Shown here: piece by piece, positions 9,200-17,266 of the stretch
Numbering within the stretch: position 1 is the stretch's first letter
How the letters are laid out: each line of letters opens with the position of its first letter
NCBI RefSeq assembly: GCF_011290505.1
Contig: NZ_JAANPV010000003.1
Span: forward strand, 186,001-250,000
Reading direction: 5' to 3'
DNA from: Paenalcaligenes suwonensis
Lineage (GTDB): Bacteria; Pseudomonadota; Gammaproteobacteria; Burkholderiales; Burkholderiaceae_B
DNA: 64,000 bases
The notes under the pieces: generated by a model
Database searches by the model: none
What the model saw: only the letters and a program-made list of their open reading frames with translations
Told to the model about the DNA's origin: nothing
Program-made: the position numbers and the translations under genes

Positions 9200-10243
9200 T
9201 TAGCGAACAATAAAGCCCGCAGCTACAGGATCATCACGGTTGATTTCCCAACGTGCCGTTCCCAATACGCTGGCAGTACCTTTCACAGTTGGGCGTACGG
9301 CTCGCTTACCGTTAAGGTCCACCTCACCCAACAAGCAACCTTCAAATGTGCCGCTACCCAGCAAGCCTTCGGAGCGTATGGGTTGATTCATACCCATTTT
9401 TCCACGCGCTTCAAACATGGCCATCATGGCGCTGGTGCCTGTGCCGCCAGGAGAGCGATCTAACTGTCCCGCACTAAACACGTGCACGTTTTTGTACATA
9501 GCACCTTCAATCGTAGGCTGATGCCAGAAGGTAATAAAGTTCAAATCCGTAATATGTGCTTGGGTTGGGTGCTGTATGGGGTACACCGCATTAATCTGCT
9601 GGCGTGCTAGCAAACCCATCTCAATAAGCTCACGGCCGTTATCGGGCGAAATACGCAGATCACTTTTGCACAAATCGATGATGCCAAAGTAGTTACCACC
9701 CCATACGATGTCTGCATGCAGCACGCCATATTTAGGCAGTTCAATTTTGATATCTTGTGCTTCTACATAGGCTGGCACGTTTTCAAACTTAGTATGCAAT
9801 ACCTTTGCACCGTCGCTGGTGACTTCAGCCACAACCAAACCGGCTGTAGTTTCAAAACGTATGGTTGTCACGCCACTGGGATGACGAGGCACCATGCCAT
9901 GCGCCACCATTGCCATTGCCACAGCAATAGTGCCGTGACCACACATGTGCGAGTAAGTCTCACCGTCTATATAGATCAAACCAGCATCGTAATCAGGGCT
10001 GGATGGTGGTGTTAAAAACACCCCAAACATATCGTTGTGCCCACGAGGCTCACGCATTAATGCTTTGCGTACCCAGTCATAGTTCTGGGTAAGAAACTGC
10101 CTTTTCTCCAGAACGGTGGACTGCAAAGGATACGGAATGCCACTATGAATAATGCATAATGGCTCCCCTTCCGTATGCGTGTAAATTACATCAAATACAT
10201 CTGTAGTTTGCATTCCAATCAATGCAGGCGCTGGCATAGTCAT
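9200..10243 (-). CDS. Proline racemase-family protein (hydroxyproline epimerase/dehydratase-like) with a Cys/Gly active-site pair
   Basis: A 347-residue protein of the proline racemase fold (two alpha/beta lobes). The first catalytic Cys is present as Cys101 in MCGHGT. The second catalytic position, in the motif DRSPxGTGTSA, is Gly266 rather than Cys or Thr. Racemases and 4-hydroxyproline epimerases use Cys/Cys, and trans-3-hydroxyproline dehydratases use Cys/Thr, so this pairing points to a dehydratase-like or different chemistry (inference). The gene overlaps the last permease gene by 4 bases and is the last of a five-gene unit with a PotABCD-type importer. The natural substrate is therefore probably the imported compound, perhaps a hydroxyproline or betaine-like molecule. 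Confidence 0.82.
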   Translation of the reverse strand: MTMPAPALIGMQTTDVFDVIYTHTEGEPLCIIHSGIPYPLQSTVLEKRQFLTQNYDWVRKALMREPRGHNDMFGVFLTPPSSPDYDAGLIYIDGETYSHMCGHGTIAVAMAMVAHGMVPRHPSGVTTIRFETTAGLVVAEVTSDGAKVLHTKFENVPAYVEAQDIKIELPKYGVLHADIVWGGNYFGIIDLCKSDLRISPDNGRELIEMGLLARQQINAVYPIQHPTQAHITDLNFITFWHQPTIEGAMYKNVHVFSAGQLDRSPGGTGTSAMMAMFEARGKMGMNQPIRSEGLLGSGTFEGCLLGEVDLNGKRAVRPTVKGTASVLGTARWEINRDDPVAAGFIVR

Positions 10244-11028
10244 TTTTTATCACTCGCAAAAACATCCAAACCTATCGTTAAATCCAAAACCACAATAACA
10301 ATCAACGATATAAATATTGTTATTGCTGAAACGGCGGAAATCATTGGGTCTACGGAGTACTGCACGTAGTTAAATAACTGCACAGGAGTGGTGTTCAACG
10401 ACGCATTGGTATGGAACATGGACAGCTCCACGTTGATCCACGACGTAATGAAAGCGAAGAACGCACCCGACACAATGCCTGGTCGTATTAAAGGCAAGGT
10501 GATATATCTAAAAGTCATCCATGGTGTGGCTCCTAAGTCAGCCGAAGCCCGTTCCAACTGCAACTGACTGTCATCCAATAAGGCATACACAGCACGTATC
10601 ACAAAGGGAGTCACGATCACCACATGCCCCACCAACAACGACCAAAATGTTTGCGAAAACCCTAGCTGAGACGTGAACTGCAACAACGCAGAACCTATGA
10701 CCAAATAAGGCACAATCAACGGCGCATTAAACAAGCTCGCTAAAAAGTCTTTACCAAAGAAGGTCTCTCGGGCTGTGATCAGTGCAACAGATATGCCCAG
10801 AACAATGGCAATCACCGTGGCACAAAAGGCTAACCACGTACTCAAGATGAAGGCTTGTATATAGGCTTGGTCCTCGAACACTTTCACATACCATTGCAGG
10901 CTGATCCCTTCTGGCGGGAAACTTAAATAACTACTGGTGGTTAACGATGAACCTATGATCACCACCAGCGGCAAGATCAAAAACAAGATCACCAGAAAAG
11001 CAATTAATGACACTACGGTTCTAGCCAT
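10240..11028 (-). CDS. ABC transporter permease, PotC-type
   Basis: A 262-residue inner-membrane permease with six hydrophobic segments. The EAA-type loop (ASADLGATPWMTFRYITLP) contacts the ATPase. It belongs to the spermidine/putrescine/iron(III)-type importer class. It follows the other permease with a 1-base overlap and overlaps the racemase-family gene, so the whole unit is translationally coupled. Confidence 0.85.
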   Translation of the reverse strand: MARTVVSLIAFLVILFLILPLVVIIGSSLTTSSYLSFPPEGISLQWYVKVFEDQAYIQAFILSTWLAFCATVIAIVLGISVALITARETFFGKDFLASLFNAPLIVPYLVIGSALLQFTSQLGFSQTFWSLLVGHVVIVTPFVIRAVYALLDDSQLQLERASADLGATPWMTFRYITLPLIRPGIVSGAFFAFITSWINVELSMFHTNASLNTTPVQLFNYVQYSVDPMISAVSAITIFISLIVIVVLDLTIGLDVFASDKK

Positions 11029-11858
11029 TACGCCCTCCCCCCTGTGGTACGCCCTAGACGATTTGCAAAAGCGACCAACACCAAGGTAGCCACCAGCAAC
11101 ACAATGCTGAGAGCGCCCCCATAATTAAAATTAAAGACAGTGCTGTACTGCTGGAAGATCAACATAGACAACAGCGTTACTCGACCACCCGATAACAGCG
11201 CTGGCGTCACATACGCACTGACTGACAAGGCAAAGACCATCATTGCCCCAGATGCCAAACCTGGTATGGTTTGCGGCAAGTTAATAAACCAAAAAGTCTG
11301 CATGGGGTTCGCACCCAAATCTCGCGATGCGTATTCCAAAGAACGGTCCATATTGCTGATAGACGCACCAACCGAAATCACCATAAAAGGCAATAGGATG
11401 TAGACCAAACCAATCAAAATCCCGGTTTCGGTGCCTAACAACCGCAGTGGCGTATCAATCAACCCTAGGTCTTGCAGTGTTTTATTTAAGAAACCATTTC
11501 TACCCAACAGCACCATCCAGCCAAATGAACGAACAATATTGCTGGTAAACAAAGGCACTAACAGCAAGATCACCAAGGCACGACGCCATGCTTGGCTAGG
11601 CACAAGCCGCACAATAAACCACGCCAAGGGATAACCCAGCAGCGCACAAATAATCGTGGTGTACAGCCCCAGCTTTACCGTGACCCAAATCACACTCCAG
11701 TGATACTGATCCAGCAAAATTTCGCCATAATGCACAAGGCTAAAACTGTCCTCAGCAGTCAAGCTAGACAGCAGCACCACAGCTAGTGGAAACAAAAAGA
11801 AGCATGCAAAAAACAGGATGGGTACAAAAAGCAGCTTGGCTAAACTTGAATGACGCAT
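11028..11858 (-). CDS. ABC transporter permease, PotB-type
   Basis: A 276-residue inner-membrane permease with about six membrane segments and the EAA loop ASRDLGANPMQTFWFINLP. It pairs with the PotC-type permease to form the channel. It begins three bases after the ATPase stop. The final RTTGGRA tail is cytoplasmic and positively charged. Confidence 0.85.
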   Translation of the reverse strand: MRHSSLAKLLFVPILFFACFFLFPLAVVLLSSLTAEDSFSLVHYGEILLDQYHWSVIWVTVKLGLYTTIICALLGYPLAWFIVRLVPSQAWRRALVILLLVPLFTSNIVRSFGWMVLLGRNGFLNKTLQDLGLIDTPLRLLGTETGILIGLVYILLPFMVISVGASISNMDRSLEYASRDLGANPMQTFWFINLPQTIPGLASGAMMVFALSVSAYVTPALLSGGRVTLLSMLIFQQYSTVFNFNYGGALSIVLLVATLVLVAFANRLGRTTGGRA

Positions 11859-11861
11859 CTG

Positions 11862-12896
11862 TTAGCCCTCCAGCGGACATGCCTTGCTGACATTTATCTG
11901 TATAAAGACTGTCTGGCCACTCTGTAGATGCAAGGTGTTTGCCCCCATGCTTCTCACCGTCACCTCTAGCTCGCCTGCTCGCAAAAAGAACATGCTGTGG
12001 CTACCCAAATTAACGATCTCATTAACCTGAGCTGCTACCCCATCTTTGCTATCCAGACTGATGCTCACATCCTCTGGGCGTACTAACAGCAACTGAGTCT
12101 GGGCATTGGCTTGCGGTACAGGTTGATGCGTTGCGGTTAGCCAGCACTGCGCGTCGTGATGGTGCACGGGGAAAATATTGACGTCACCAATAAACTCACC
12201 AACAAAACGTGTAGCGGGCTGGCTATACACCTCGTCACCCGTACCGATTTGTTCGATGCTGCCTTGGTTCATCACCACAATGCGATCCGACATCGCCAAT
12301 GCTTCTTCTTGGTCGTGCGTCACAAAAATGAAGGAGATTGCTAGTTTTTCCTGTAGTGCTTTTAGCTCCATCTGCATACGTTTACGCAACTTCAAATCCA
12401 ACGCAGACAAGGGCTCATCCAACAGCAGCAGTTTGGGTTTATTCACAATAGCGCGAGCTAACGCCACACGCTGACGCTGCCCTCCCGAAAGCTCTGACGG
12501 CATACGCTCAGCAAACCCCTCTAAACCCACTAGCTCTAAGGCTTCTAGCGCTCGCTGCTTGGCCTCTGCGGCCGGCACACCGGTACGCTGTGGCCCATAC
12601 ATCACATTTTTCACAATGCTCATGTGCGGGAACAAGGCGTAACTCTGAAACACTGTATTTAACTGACGTCGGTGTGCAGGCAGATACGTAATATCGGTAG
12701 CGTCATACACAATGCGACCACTGTCTGGATGCAAAAAACCCGCAATCGTGGTGAGCAGAGTTGTCTTGCCACACCCACTTGGGCCTAACAACGTCAAAAA
12801 CTCTCCAGGCATTACATCCAAATGAATGTCTCGTAACGCTCGATAATTGTTGGAATAGGTTTTGTTAATGCCTTGGATGGATAACAACGGCTTCAT
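11862..12896 (-). CDS. ABC transporter ATP-binding protein, PotA-type
   Basis: A 344-residue ATPase subunit with Walker [10 protein letters not shown] at residues 38-46, the Q-loop near 84, signature LSGGQ at 136-140, Walker B ending in Asp160-Glu161, and the switch His in VTHDQEE. A C-terminal TOBE-like beta domain (about 240-344) is typical of spermidine/putrescine and Fe(III) importers, and accounts for the length. It energises uptake by the two downstream permeases. The start at 12896 is 99 bases after the binding-protein stop; a stem-loop lies in that gap. Confidence 0.9.
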   Translation of the reverse strand: MKPLLSIQGINKTYSNNYRALRDIHLDVMPGEFLTLLGPSGCGKTTLLTTIAGFLHPDSGRIVYDATDITYLPAHRRQLNTVFQSYALFPHMSIVKNVMYGPQRTGVPAAEAKQRALEALELVGLEGFAERMPSELSGGQRQRVALARAIVNKPKLLLLDEPLSALDLKLRKRMQMELKALQEKLAISFIFVTHDQEEALAMSDRIVVMNQGSIEQIGTGDEVYSQPATRFVGEFIGDVNIFPVHHHDAQCWLTATHQPVPQANAQTQLLLVRPEDVSISLDSKDGVAAQVNEIVNLGSHSMFFLRAGELEVTVRSMGANTLHLQSGQTVFIQINVSKACPLEG

Positions 12897-12940
12897 AGTT
12901 TGCTTACCTGCTTAGATGTTCAAACTGCACGAGTAGCCCG

Positions 12941-12963
12941 CCAGATGGGCTTATGCCCATCCG
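12941..12963 (-). other. Stem-loop between binding-protein and ATPase genes
   Basis: GATGGGC/GCCCATC arms with an ATAA loop and extra flanking pairs lie in the only wide gap of this transport unit. No T run follows. Such hairpins commonly protect the abundant binding-protein message from 3' decay; that role is inferred here. Confidence 0.5.
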
Positions 12964-12995
12964 GATAACACGGTATCAAGAGTAAAAAGTGCGAC

Positions 12996-14024
12996 TTAGC
13001 GACGACCTAATTCACGGTTCCACGTATCGGTCATCTCGGCACGGGCTTGGTTTACTGCCGTCCAATCCGATAGGTTCAGCGTATCCACGGAACCGTTTAG
13101 CCCCCACGGCATACGCTGTTGCAAGGTATCTGGTAGCTCTACGCCTTTCACTGCAGGGCCTAGGTACAGTTTTTCTGCTAAACATGCCGCAGCCGCTGGA
13201 GTCATAGCCGCGTTAATAAACTGCTGAGCAGCTTCTGGGTGTGGGGCATTTTTGATTTGGTGCACGCGAGCATCCGTCGCCCATACTCCCTCTTTGGGCA
13301 CAGCAAAACCTATGGGCAGGCCTTTATCAGCTAAGTCCCATGCTCCCACGTTAAAGTGCGCCCCTATGACCGCTTCACCAGCCTGAAACGCATTGCTTGC
13401 TGCACCGGAGCTGTCGTAATACGAGGCCACATCCAGCTGTTTCAGTTTCGCCCACATAGGGCTCATATCTTGCGGCGTTGCGCCAAACATGTTTCCTAAG
13501 AACACCAAGAACGGAATACCCGATGAGTTCGCTGAGGATGGCAAGATGACAGCACCCGCGTATTGTTTATCCCATAGAGCCTCCCAACTCTCTGGGGCGT
13601 GCTGCACCTCACGTGTGTCGTAGGCTATACCTAATGAGTAATACCCAACGCTCACTGCAAAGGGCTGCCCATTAGCATGGTAAATAGCCTGCGGCTGCAT
13701 AGCACTCATGTTCGGTAACGCTGTGCTATCCAACGGCGCTAGCAACCCCTCTGCTTCGGCTACCTCACTAATCCCACCATCCAAGAACACCACATCCAGT
13801 ACCGGGCGTGCCGACTGCTGGCGCATTTTGGCCAAGCTGGTGGTGGAAGTACCAATTTCTGGAATCACACGAATACCGGTGGCTTGAGTAAACGGCTGAG
13901 CAATACACGCATCAAACGCCTCCCCCCAGTTACCGCCATACCAAGCCACACGCACTTCCTCGGCCTGAATACTTTGACTAAATAAGACTGCTCCCGCTAA
14001 GGCTGTGGCAAAACCTATTCTCAT
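12996..14024 (-). CDS. Periplasmic substrate-binding protein of a PotD/SBP_bac-type ABC importer
   Basis: A 342-residue exported protein. The signal peptide is residues 1-21 (MRIGFATALAGAVLFSQSIQA, with a cut before EEV). The mature part starts with the typical VRVAWYGGNWGEAFDACI strand/helix of the extracellular solute-binding family that includes PotD and Fe(III) binders. The ligand is not readable. AGGAG precedes the ATG at 14024. It is the first gene of the five-gene unit and is divergent from the GlxA-type regulator, with a palindrome in the 115-base spacer. Confidence 0.85.
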   Translation of the reverse strand: MRIGFATALAGAVLFSQSIQAEEVRVAWYGGNWGEAFDACIAQPFTQATGIRVIPEIGTSTTSLAKMRQQSARPVLDVVFLDGGISEVAEAEGLLAPLDSTALPNMSAMQPQAIYHANGQPFAVSVGYYSLGIAYDTREVQHAPESWEALWDKQYAGAVILPSSANSSGIPFLVFLGNMFGATPQDMSPMWAKLKQLDVASYYDSSGAASNAFQAGEAVIGAHFNVGAWDLADKGLPIGFAVPKEGVWATDARVHQIKNAPHPEAAQQFINAAMTPAAAACLAEKLYLGPAVKGVELPDTLQQRMPWGLNGSVDTLNLSDWTAVNQARAEMTDTWNRELGRR

Positions 14025-14074
14025 GGTTGTCTCCTATTATTTTCTTTTCATACTCACTATGATGGGAGCAAAGC

Positions 14075-14089
14075 TCAATTTAAAATTGA
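14075..14089. promoter_or_regulatory. Palindrome in the spacer between the ABC unit and the GlxA-type regulator
   Basis: TCAATTT-A-AAATTGA has perfect 7-base arms. It lies 51 bases before the regulator start and 50 bases before the binding-protein start. It is a plausible operator for the divergent promoter pair (inference). Confidence 0.4.
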
Positions 14090-14139
14090 ACAATAACGAC
14101 AAAAAAATGAATTATTACGACACCCAAAAAGGAGCCTAC

Positions 14140-15150
14140 ATGGAGACAAACCTTGACGCTCACCCCACCCCGCTACGGGTGGGAATAGTCATTTTGGATC
14201 AGTTCACCCTTACGGCTTTTGCCGGTTTTCTGGATGTATTGCGCCTTGGCGGAGATTACGGTGGTCACAGCCGGCAAATACATGTGAAATGGGTGGTCAT
14301 GAGCATGGACGGCAAAGACAGAAGGTCGAGTGCTGGCACCTTAATGACCGAGCTACACCCGTTAATAGAGCCCGAAAATTTTGACTACATCGCCATTTGT
14401 GGTGGCAACAGTTATATAGAGCGCTCACCCTCTACGCCACTACTGCAGTGGCTACAAGACGCTGCTGCCAAGCAAGTAAGCCTGCTGGGCATTTGTACGG
14501 GCACCTTTGCTCTGGCGCAAGCTGAGCTGATTGGGTCGTTACCTGTGTGCGTGCATTGGAACGTAGTAGATGAGTTCTCTAAACGCTTTCCCTCTGCCAG
14601 AACCAGCGTAGACAGTCTATTTATTGATGCAGGCAAGATTATTACCTGCGCTGGCTCTACCGCGGCAATAGACCTCGCCTTGCACATACTCAAGCAGCAC
14701 TTTGGGCGCGAAAAAGCTCAACAGGTTTTGCGCCATATGATGTTGCACAACATACGACCAGCGCGACTGCCGCAAGCCCATTTCATCGCCAACTTGGACG
14801 GCATCAAAGATACGCGTATACACAAAGCCGTGCACTACATTGAACAGCGCATCGACGATAGGTTACGCGTGCAAGATATAGCCTCACACATAGGAATGAG
14901 TGTGCGGCAATTAGAGCGACTTTTTAAACAAGAACTCAACACCAGTCCCACCCGCTTTTATCAAAAGATGCGTGTGGAATATGGTAAATGGTGGCTGATG
15001 AATACCTCTGATAGCATCACGCAAATTGCCCTAAATTGCGGTTTTGCTGATACATCGCACTTTTCCAGAGAGTTCAAATTACACTTTAAGGTCAACCCTC
15101 AAAGCATACGCCAACACGCTACCACACACGCTGGCCCCTCTATGTTGTAG
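14140..15150 (+). CDS. GlxA-family transcriptional regulator (DJ-1/PfpI domain plus AraC HTH)
   Basis: A 336-residue regulator. Residues about 10-180 form a DJ-1/PfpI-like domain; the nucleophile-elbow-like stretch LGICTGTFALAQA keeps a Cys but is used for sensing rather than catalysis in this family. Residues about 230-330 are an AraC-type double HTH (DDRLRVQDIASHIGMSVRQLERLFKQ, then ITQIALNCGFADTSHFSREFK, both shown here only in part). The ATG at 14140 is chosen because AAAAAGGAG lies five bases upstream; a longer reading to 14005 would overlap the divergent gene. Relatives activate amino-acid, carnitine and choline-type catabolic operons, consistent with control of the adjacent ABC/racemase unit. 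Confidence 0.87.
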   Translation: METNLDAHPTPLRVGIVILDQFTLTAFAGFLDVLRLGGDYGGHSRQIHVKWVVMSMDGKDRRSSAGTLMTELHPLIEPENFDYIAICGGNSYIERSPSTPLLQWLQDAAAKQVSLLGICTGTFALAQAELIGSLPVCVHWNVVDEFSKRFPSARTSVDSLFIDAGKIITCAGSTAAIDLALHILKQHFGREKAQQVLRHMMLHNIRPARLPQAHFIANLDGIKDTRIHKAVHYIEQRIDDRLRVQDIASHIGMSVRQLERLFKQELNTSPTRFYQKMRVEYGKWWLMNTSDSITQIALNCGFADTSHFSREFKLHFKVNPQSIRQHATTHAGPSML

Positions 15151-15163
15151 TGCTTTAGCGTAT

Positions 15164-15239
15164 GCGTAGTTATCCCCACAAACTGTGCATAAGGTTGGGG
15201 ATTGCTTTATAACAGCTTCGCCCAACCCAGTAACTACGC
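15164..15239. other. Nested inverted repeat with two DnaA-box-like 9-mers
   Basis: Outer arms GCGTAGTTA (15164-15172) and TAACTACGC (15231-15239) enclose inner arms TCCCCA/TGGGGA (15173-15178 and 15196-15201). Inside are TTATCCCCA (15170-15178) and, facing it, TGTGCATAA (15184-15192). Each is one base from the DnaA consensus TTATCCACA. It lies between two convergent genes, so it could also act as a rho-type or structured 3' end. Confidence 0.4.
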
Positions 15240-15289
15240 GCATCTGGGGTTGCAAGAGCAATTTTTATACACTTCCCCAAACACCCGTT

Positions 15290-16060
15290 TCAGGCTACAC
15301 CACGACAGCAAAACAAACCGGTGATCATAGTGAAGCTGCCTTCGTCTTCGTAATGCAATGCCTCATGCACTTGCTTAGGAGCCACGTTCTGTAATGCACG
15401 TATAGCCTGTACATTAAGTTCTGGCGTACGCATGCGTTCTACCCAACTGCTGAACTCCAATCGTACTGGCCATGCTTGTGTGCCTTCGATGGTGAAACCC
15501 GCATCCGCCAACATACGTTGCCACTCTGTTTCAGCGTAGTCACGCACATGGGAGGTATCACGCAGTAATTCAATGGTTTGAAAGTGTGTATCGACCAAGG
15601 GGTTTTCATAGCCCAGCACGTCAATCACCAACAATACACCGCCCGGTTTCAATACCCGGCGCGCTTCTGACAATGCTGCTGGTACATCGCCCCAATGGTG
15701 AGCACTATAGCGTGTTGCTACCACATCAAACGAAGCATCCGCTAAAGGCAGGCTTTCCACCATAGTCTGCACGGTTTCTATATGCGAAAAACCGCGCTGT
15801 GCAGCGGCTTTTTCTACCACCTCTAGCATGCCAGGCGAGGCATCGGCAGCTACCACTTTAGCCAAAGCAGGAGCCAAGGCAAAACTTAAATGCCCTGCCC
15901 CACAGCCTAAATCCAACCCCACACCAGTAGGCGCTATATGCTGCGCCACATAGTCACCGGCAGCCTTCAAGTCGTCGCCTTGAGCATGTACAGCACTGCT
16001 TAAGTAAGCATTGGCTTGTGAGTCAAATTGGCTGTTCACGGATTCATTATGGGTGCGCAT
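15290..16060 (-). CDS. Class I SAM-dependent methyltransferase (UbiE/Methyltransf_11 type)
   Basis: A 256-residue protein with a clear SAM-binding core at about residues 42-150: motif I LDLGCGAGHLSF, acidic Asp in VVAADASPGML, and the post-motif LKPGGVLLVIDV. Such enzymes methylate small molecules such as quinones, sterol-like compounds or siderophore parts; the target here is unknown. It stands alone on the minus strand and is not in a quinone-synthesis context, so a UbiE role is unlikely. Confidence 0.82.
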   Translation of the reverse strand: MRTHNESVNSQFDSQANAYLSSAVHAQGDDLKAAGDYVAQHIAPTGVGLDLGCGAGHLSFALAPALAKVVAADASPGMLEVVEKAAAQRGFSHIETVQTMVESLPLADASFDVVATRYSAHHWGDVPAALSEARRVLKPGGVLLVIDVLGYENPLVDTHFQTIELLRDTSHVRDYAETEWQRMLADAGFTIEGTQAWPVRLEFSSWVERMRTPELNVQAIRALQNVAPKQVHEALHYEDEGSFTMITGLFCCRGVA

Positions 16061-16261
16061 GTCGTTCTCCAGTTAAAGAAGCTCTACCCTAACAGGTCTA
16101 TAAACCAGTACAAGACCATTGCTCATACTGGTATAAAAAACACCCGTAAGACAGATAGCATTACGACGGCGCTTTGCCCTAAAAACCTCATCCACACATT
16201 CTCTCTACACTGCGGGGTACACTCTCGCTGATCAGGCTGTAGATTTATGGGAGAGACTGAC

Positions 16262-16603
16262 ATGTATGAAAAAAAAGGAAGCCCTCTTTTAACCCGAGGC
16301 GACTTTCTCAAACGCATGCTCTGGCACACGCTTGCCGCATTAGCATTAATTATGCTGGTGTTTTTATTTGGCGTATTGGGCCAAGTCGCCGTTGAAGACA
16401 TTTCACTGCATGATGCATTTTTAAACACGGCACTGTTGCTGGGTGGCATAGGCACACACAGCATGCCTCAAAGCATTGCCGGCAAACTTTTTATTGCCAC
16501 CTATGGCTTTGTAACGGGCTTGCTATTCATTGCCTCTATAGGCGTGATCTTGGCCCCCGTAGCACACCGAATCATGCACAAATTTCACTTGGATGAAGAC
16601 TGA
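16262..16603 (+). CDS. Two-helix ion-channel-like membrane protein without a canonical filter
   Basis: A 113-residue membrane protein with one helix at about residues 17-42, a pore-like re-entrant stretch at about 52-72, and a second helix at about 77-104. This is the layout of the two-TM potassium channel domain, including GKLFIATYGFVTG after the filter. The filter itself, usually TVGYGD, reads GGIGTH, so potassium selectivity cannot be assumed. The ATG at 16262 is preferred over 16247 because GGGAGAG lies six bases before it. It could be a channel relative with changed selectivity or a non-conducting subunit. Confidence 0.6.
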   Translation: MYEKKGSPLLTRGDFLKRMLWHTLAALALIMLVFLFGVLGQVAVEDISLHDAFLNTALLLGGIGTHSMPQSIAGKLFIATYGFVTGLLFIASIGVILAPVAHRIMHKFHLDED

Positions 16604-16756
16604 ATTTCTACCTATTTGATGGCAGGCGCATCCTCACACGACCATGTCCATTAACAATTAGTAATACATGCATCCTTACCCCTAGTGCGAATTTGGCTAT
16701 ATTCCCTCTAGCTTTGAATATCCATTCACCCATATTTGCGCATAGGGAAATTAAGC

Positions 16757-17113
16757 ATGTCTACATCATTTACGAATCTGCAATTAAAGTCTGAGCTTAC
16801 TATTGCAGAAATTATTGGCCACGGCATTATTTGGATACTGCTCAGTATTGTCACTTTTGGCTTAGCGCTATTTGTGTTTCCGTATTACATGCAGAAATTC
16901 ATCATCAGCCAAACTTATGCGTATGACCAGCAAGGCCAACGTGTAGGTAGACTGGTGTGCACCATAGACTTGGCCAGCATCATTGGCAATATTGTGTTGT
17001 GGGCCATTATTAGTGTGCTAACCCTAGGCTTGGGTTACTTGATTTTCATGTACAAAATCAATGCACACTGCATGAGCCATACCAAAATCATTGGCGTAAA
17101 CGACGTACTCTAA
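16757..17113 (+). CDS. Conserved small membrane protein, DUF6693/DUF898-like
   Basis: A 118-residue protein with two hydrophobic segments (about 22-46 and 76-98), each bearing the related pattern IIWILLSIVTFGLALFVFPYY / IVLWAIISVLTLGLGYLIFMY. The two halves therefore look like an internal repeat, a pattern seen in DUF898/YjgN-type proteins. Function is unknown. The ATG at 16757 follows AGGGAAA by six bases. It is a single gene with its own terminator at 17134-17158. Confidence 0.65.
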   Translation: MSTSFTNLQLKSELTIAEIIGHGIIWILLSIVTFGLALFVFPYYMQKFIISQTYAYDQQGQRVGRLVCTIDLASIIGNIVLWAIISVLTLGLGYLIFMYKINAHCMSHTKIIGVNDVL

Positions 17114-17133
17114 ACACGCAGTAGAAACCTTTT

Positions 17134-17158
17134 AACCGCCCACTACGGGCGGTTTTTT
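17134..17158 (+). terminator. Rho-independent terminator after the small membrane protein gene
   Basis: AACCGCCC/GGGCGGTT arms (17134-17141 with 17147-17154) have a 5-base loop and are followed by TTTT. Confidence 0.85.
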
Positions 17159-17266
17159 CATGCCTGTGACATATCATCCCACCCCTCTAGCGCTGAGCTT
17201 CCCTTTTATTCATAGCGCTGTCTACAATACCTTATAGCGTTAATTTTTCTGCTGAGGTCGCCTACG

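Noticed and set aside
10240-14024. Putrescine/spermidine importer potABCD
   Set aside because: The family resemblance is real, but the linked racemase-family enzyme and GlxA-type regulator argue for another substrate, so pot symbols were not used.
14005-14139. N-terminal extension of the GlxA-type regulator
   Set aside because: It would overlap the start of the divergent binding-protein gene, and the ATG at 14140 has a clear ribosome site.
15164-15239. Replication origin
   Set aside because: Only two imperfect DnaA-like boxes, no AT-rich unwinding element and no dnaA, dnaN or parAB nearby.
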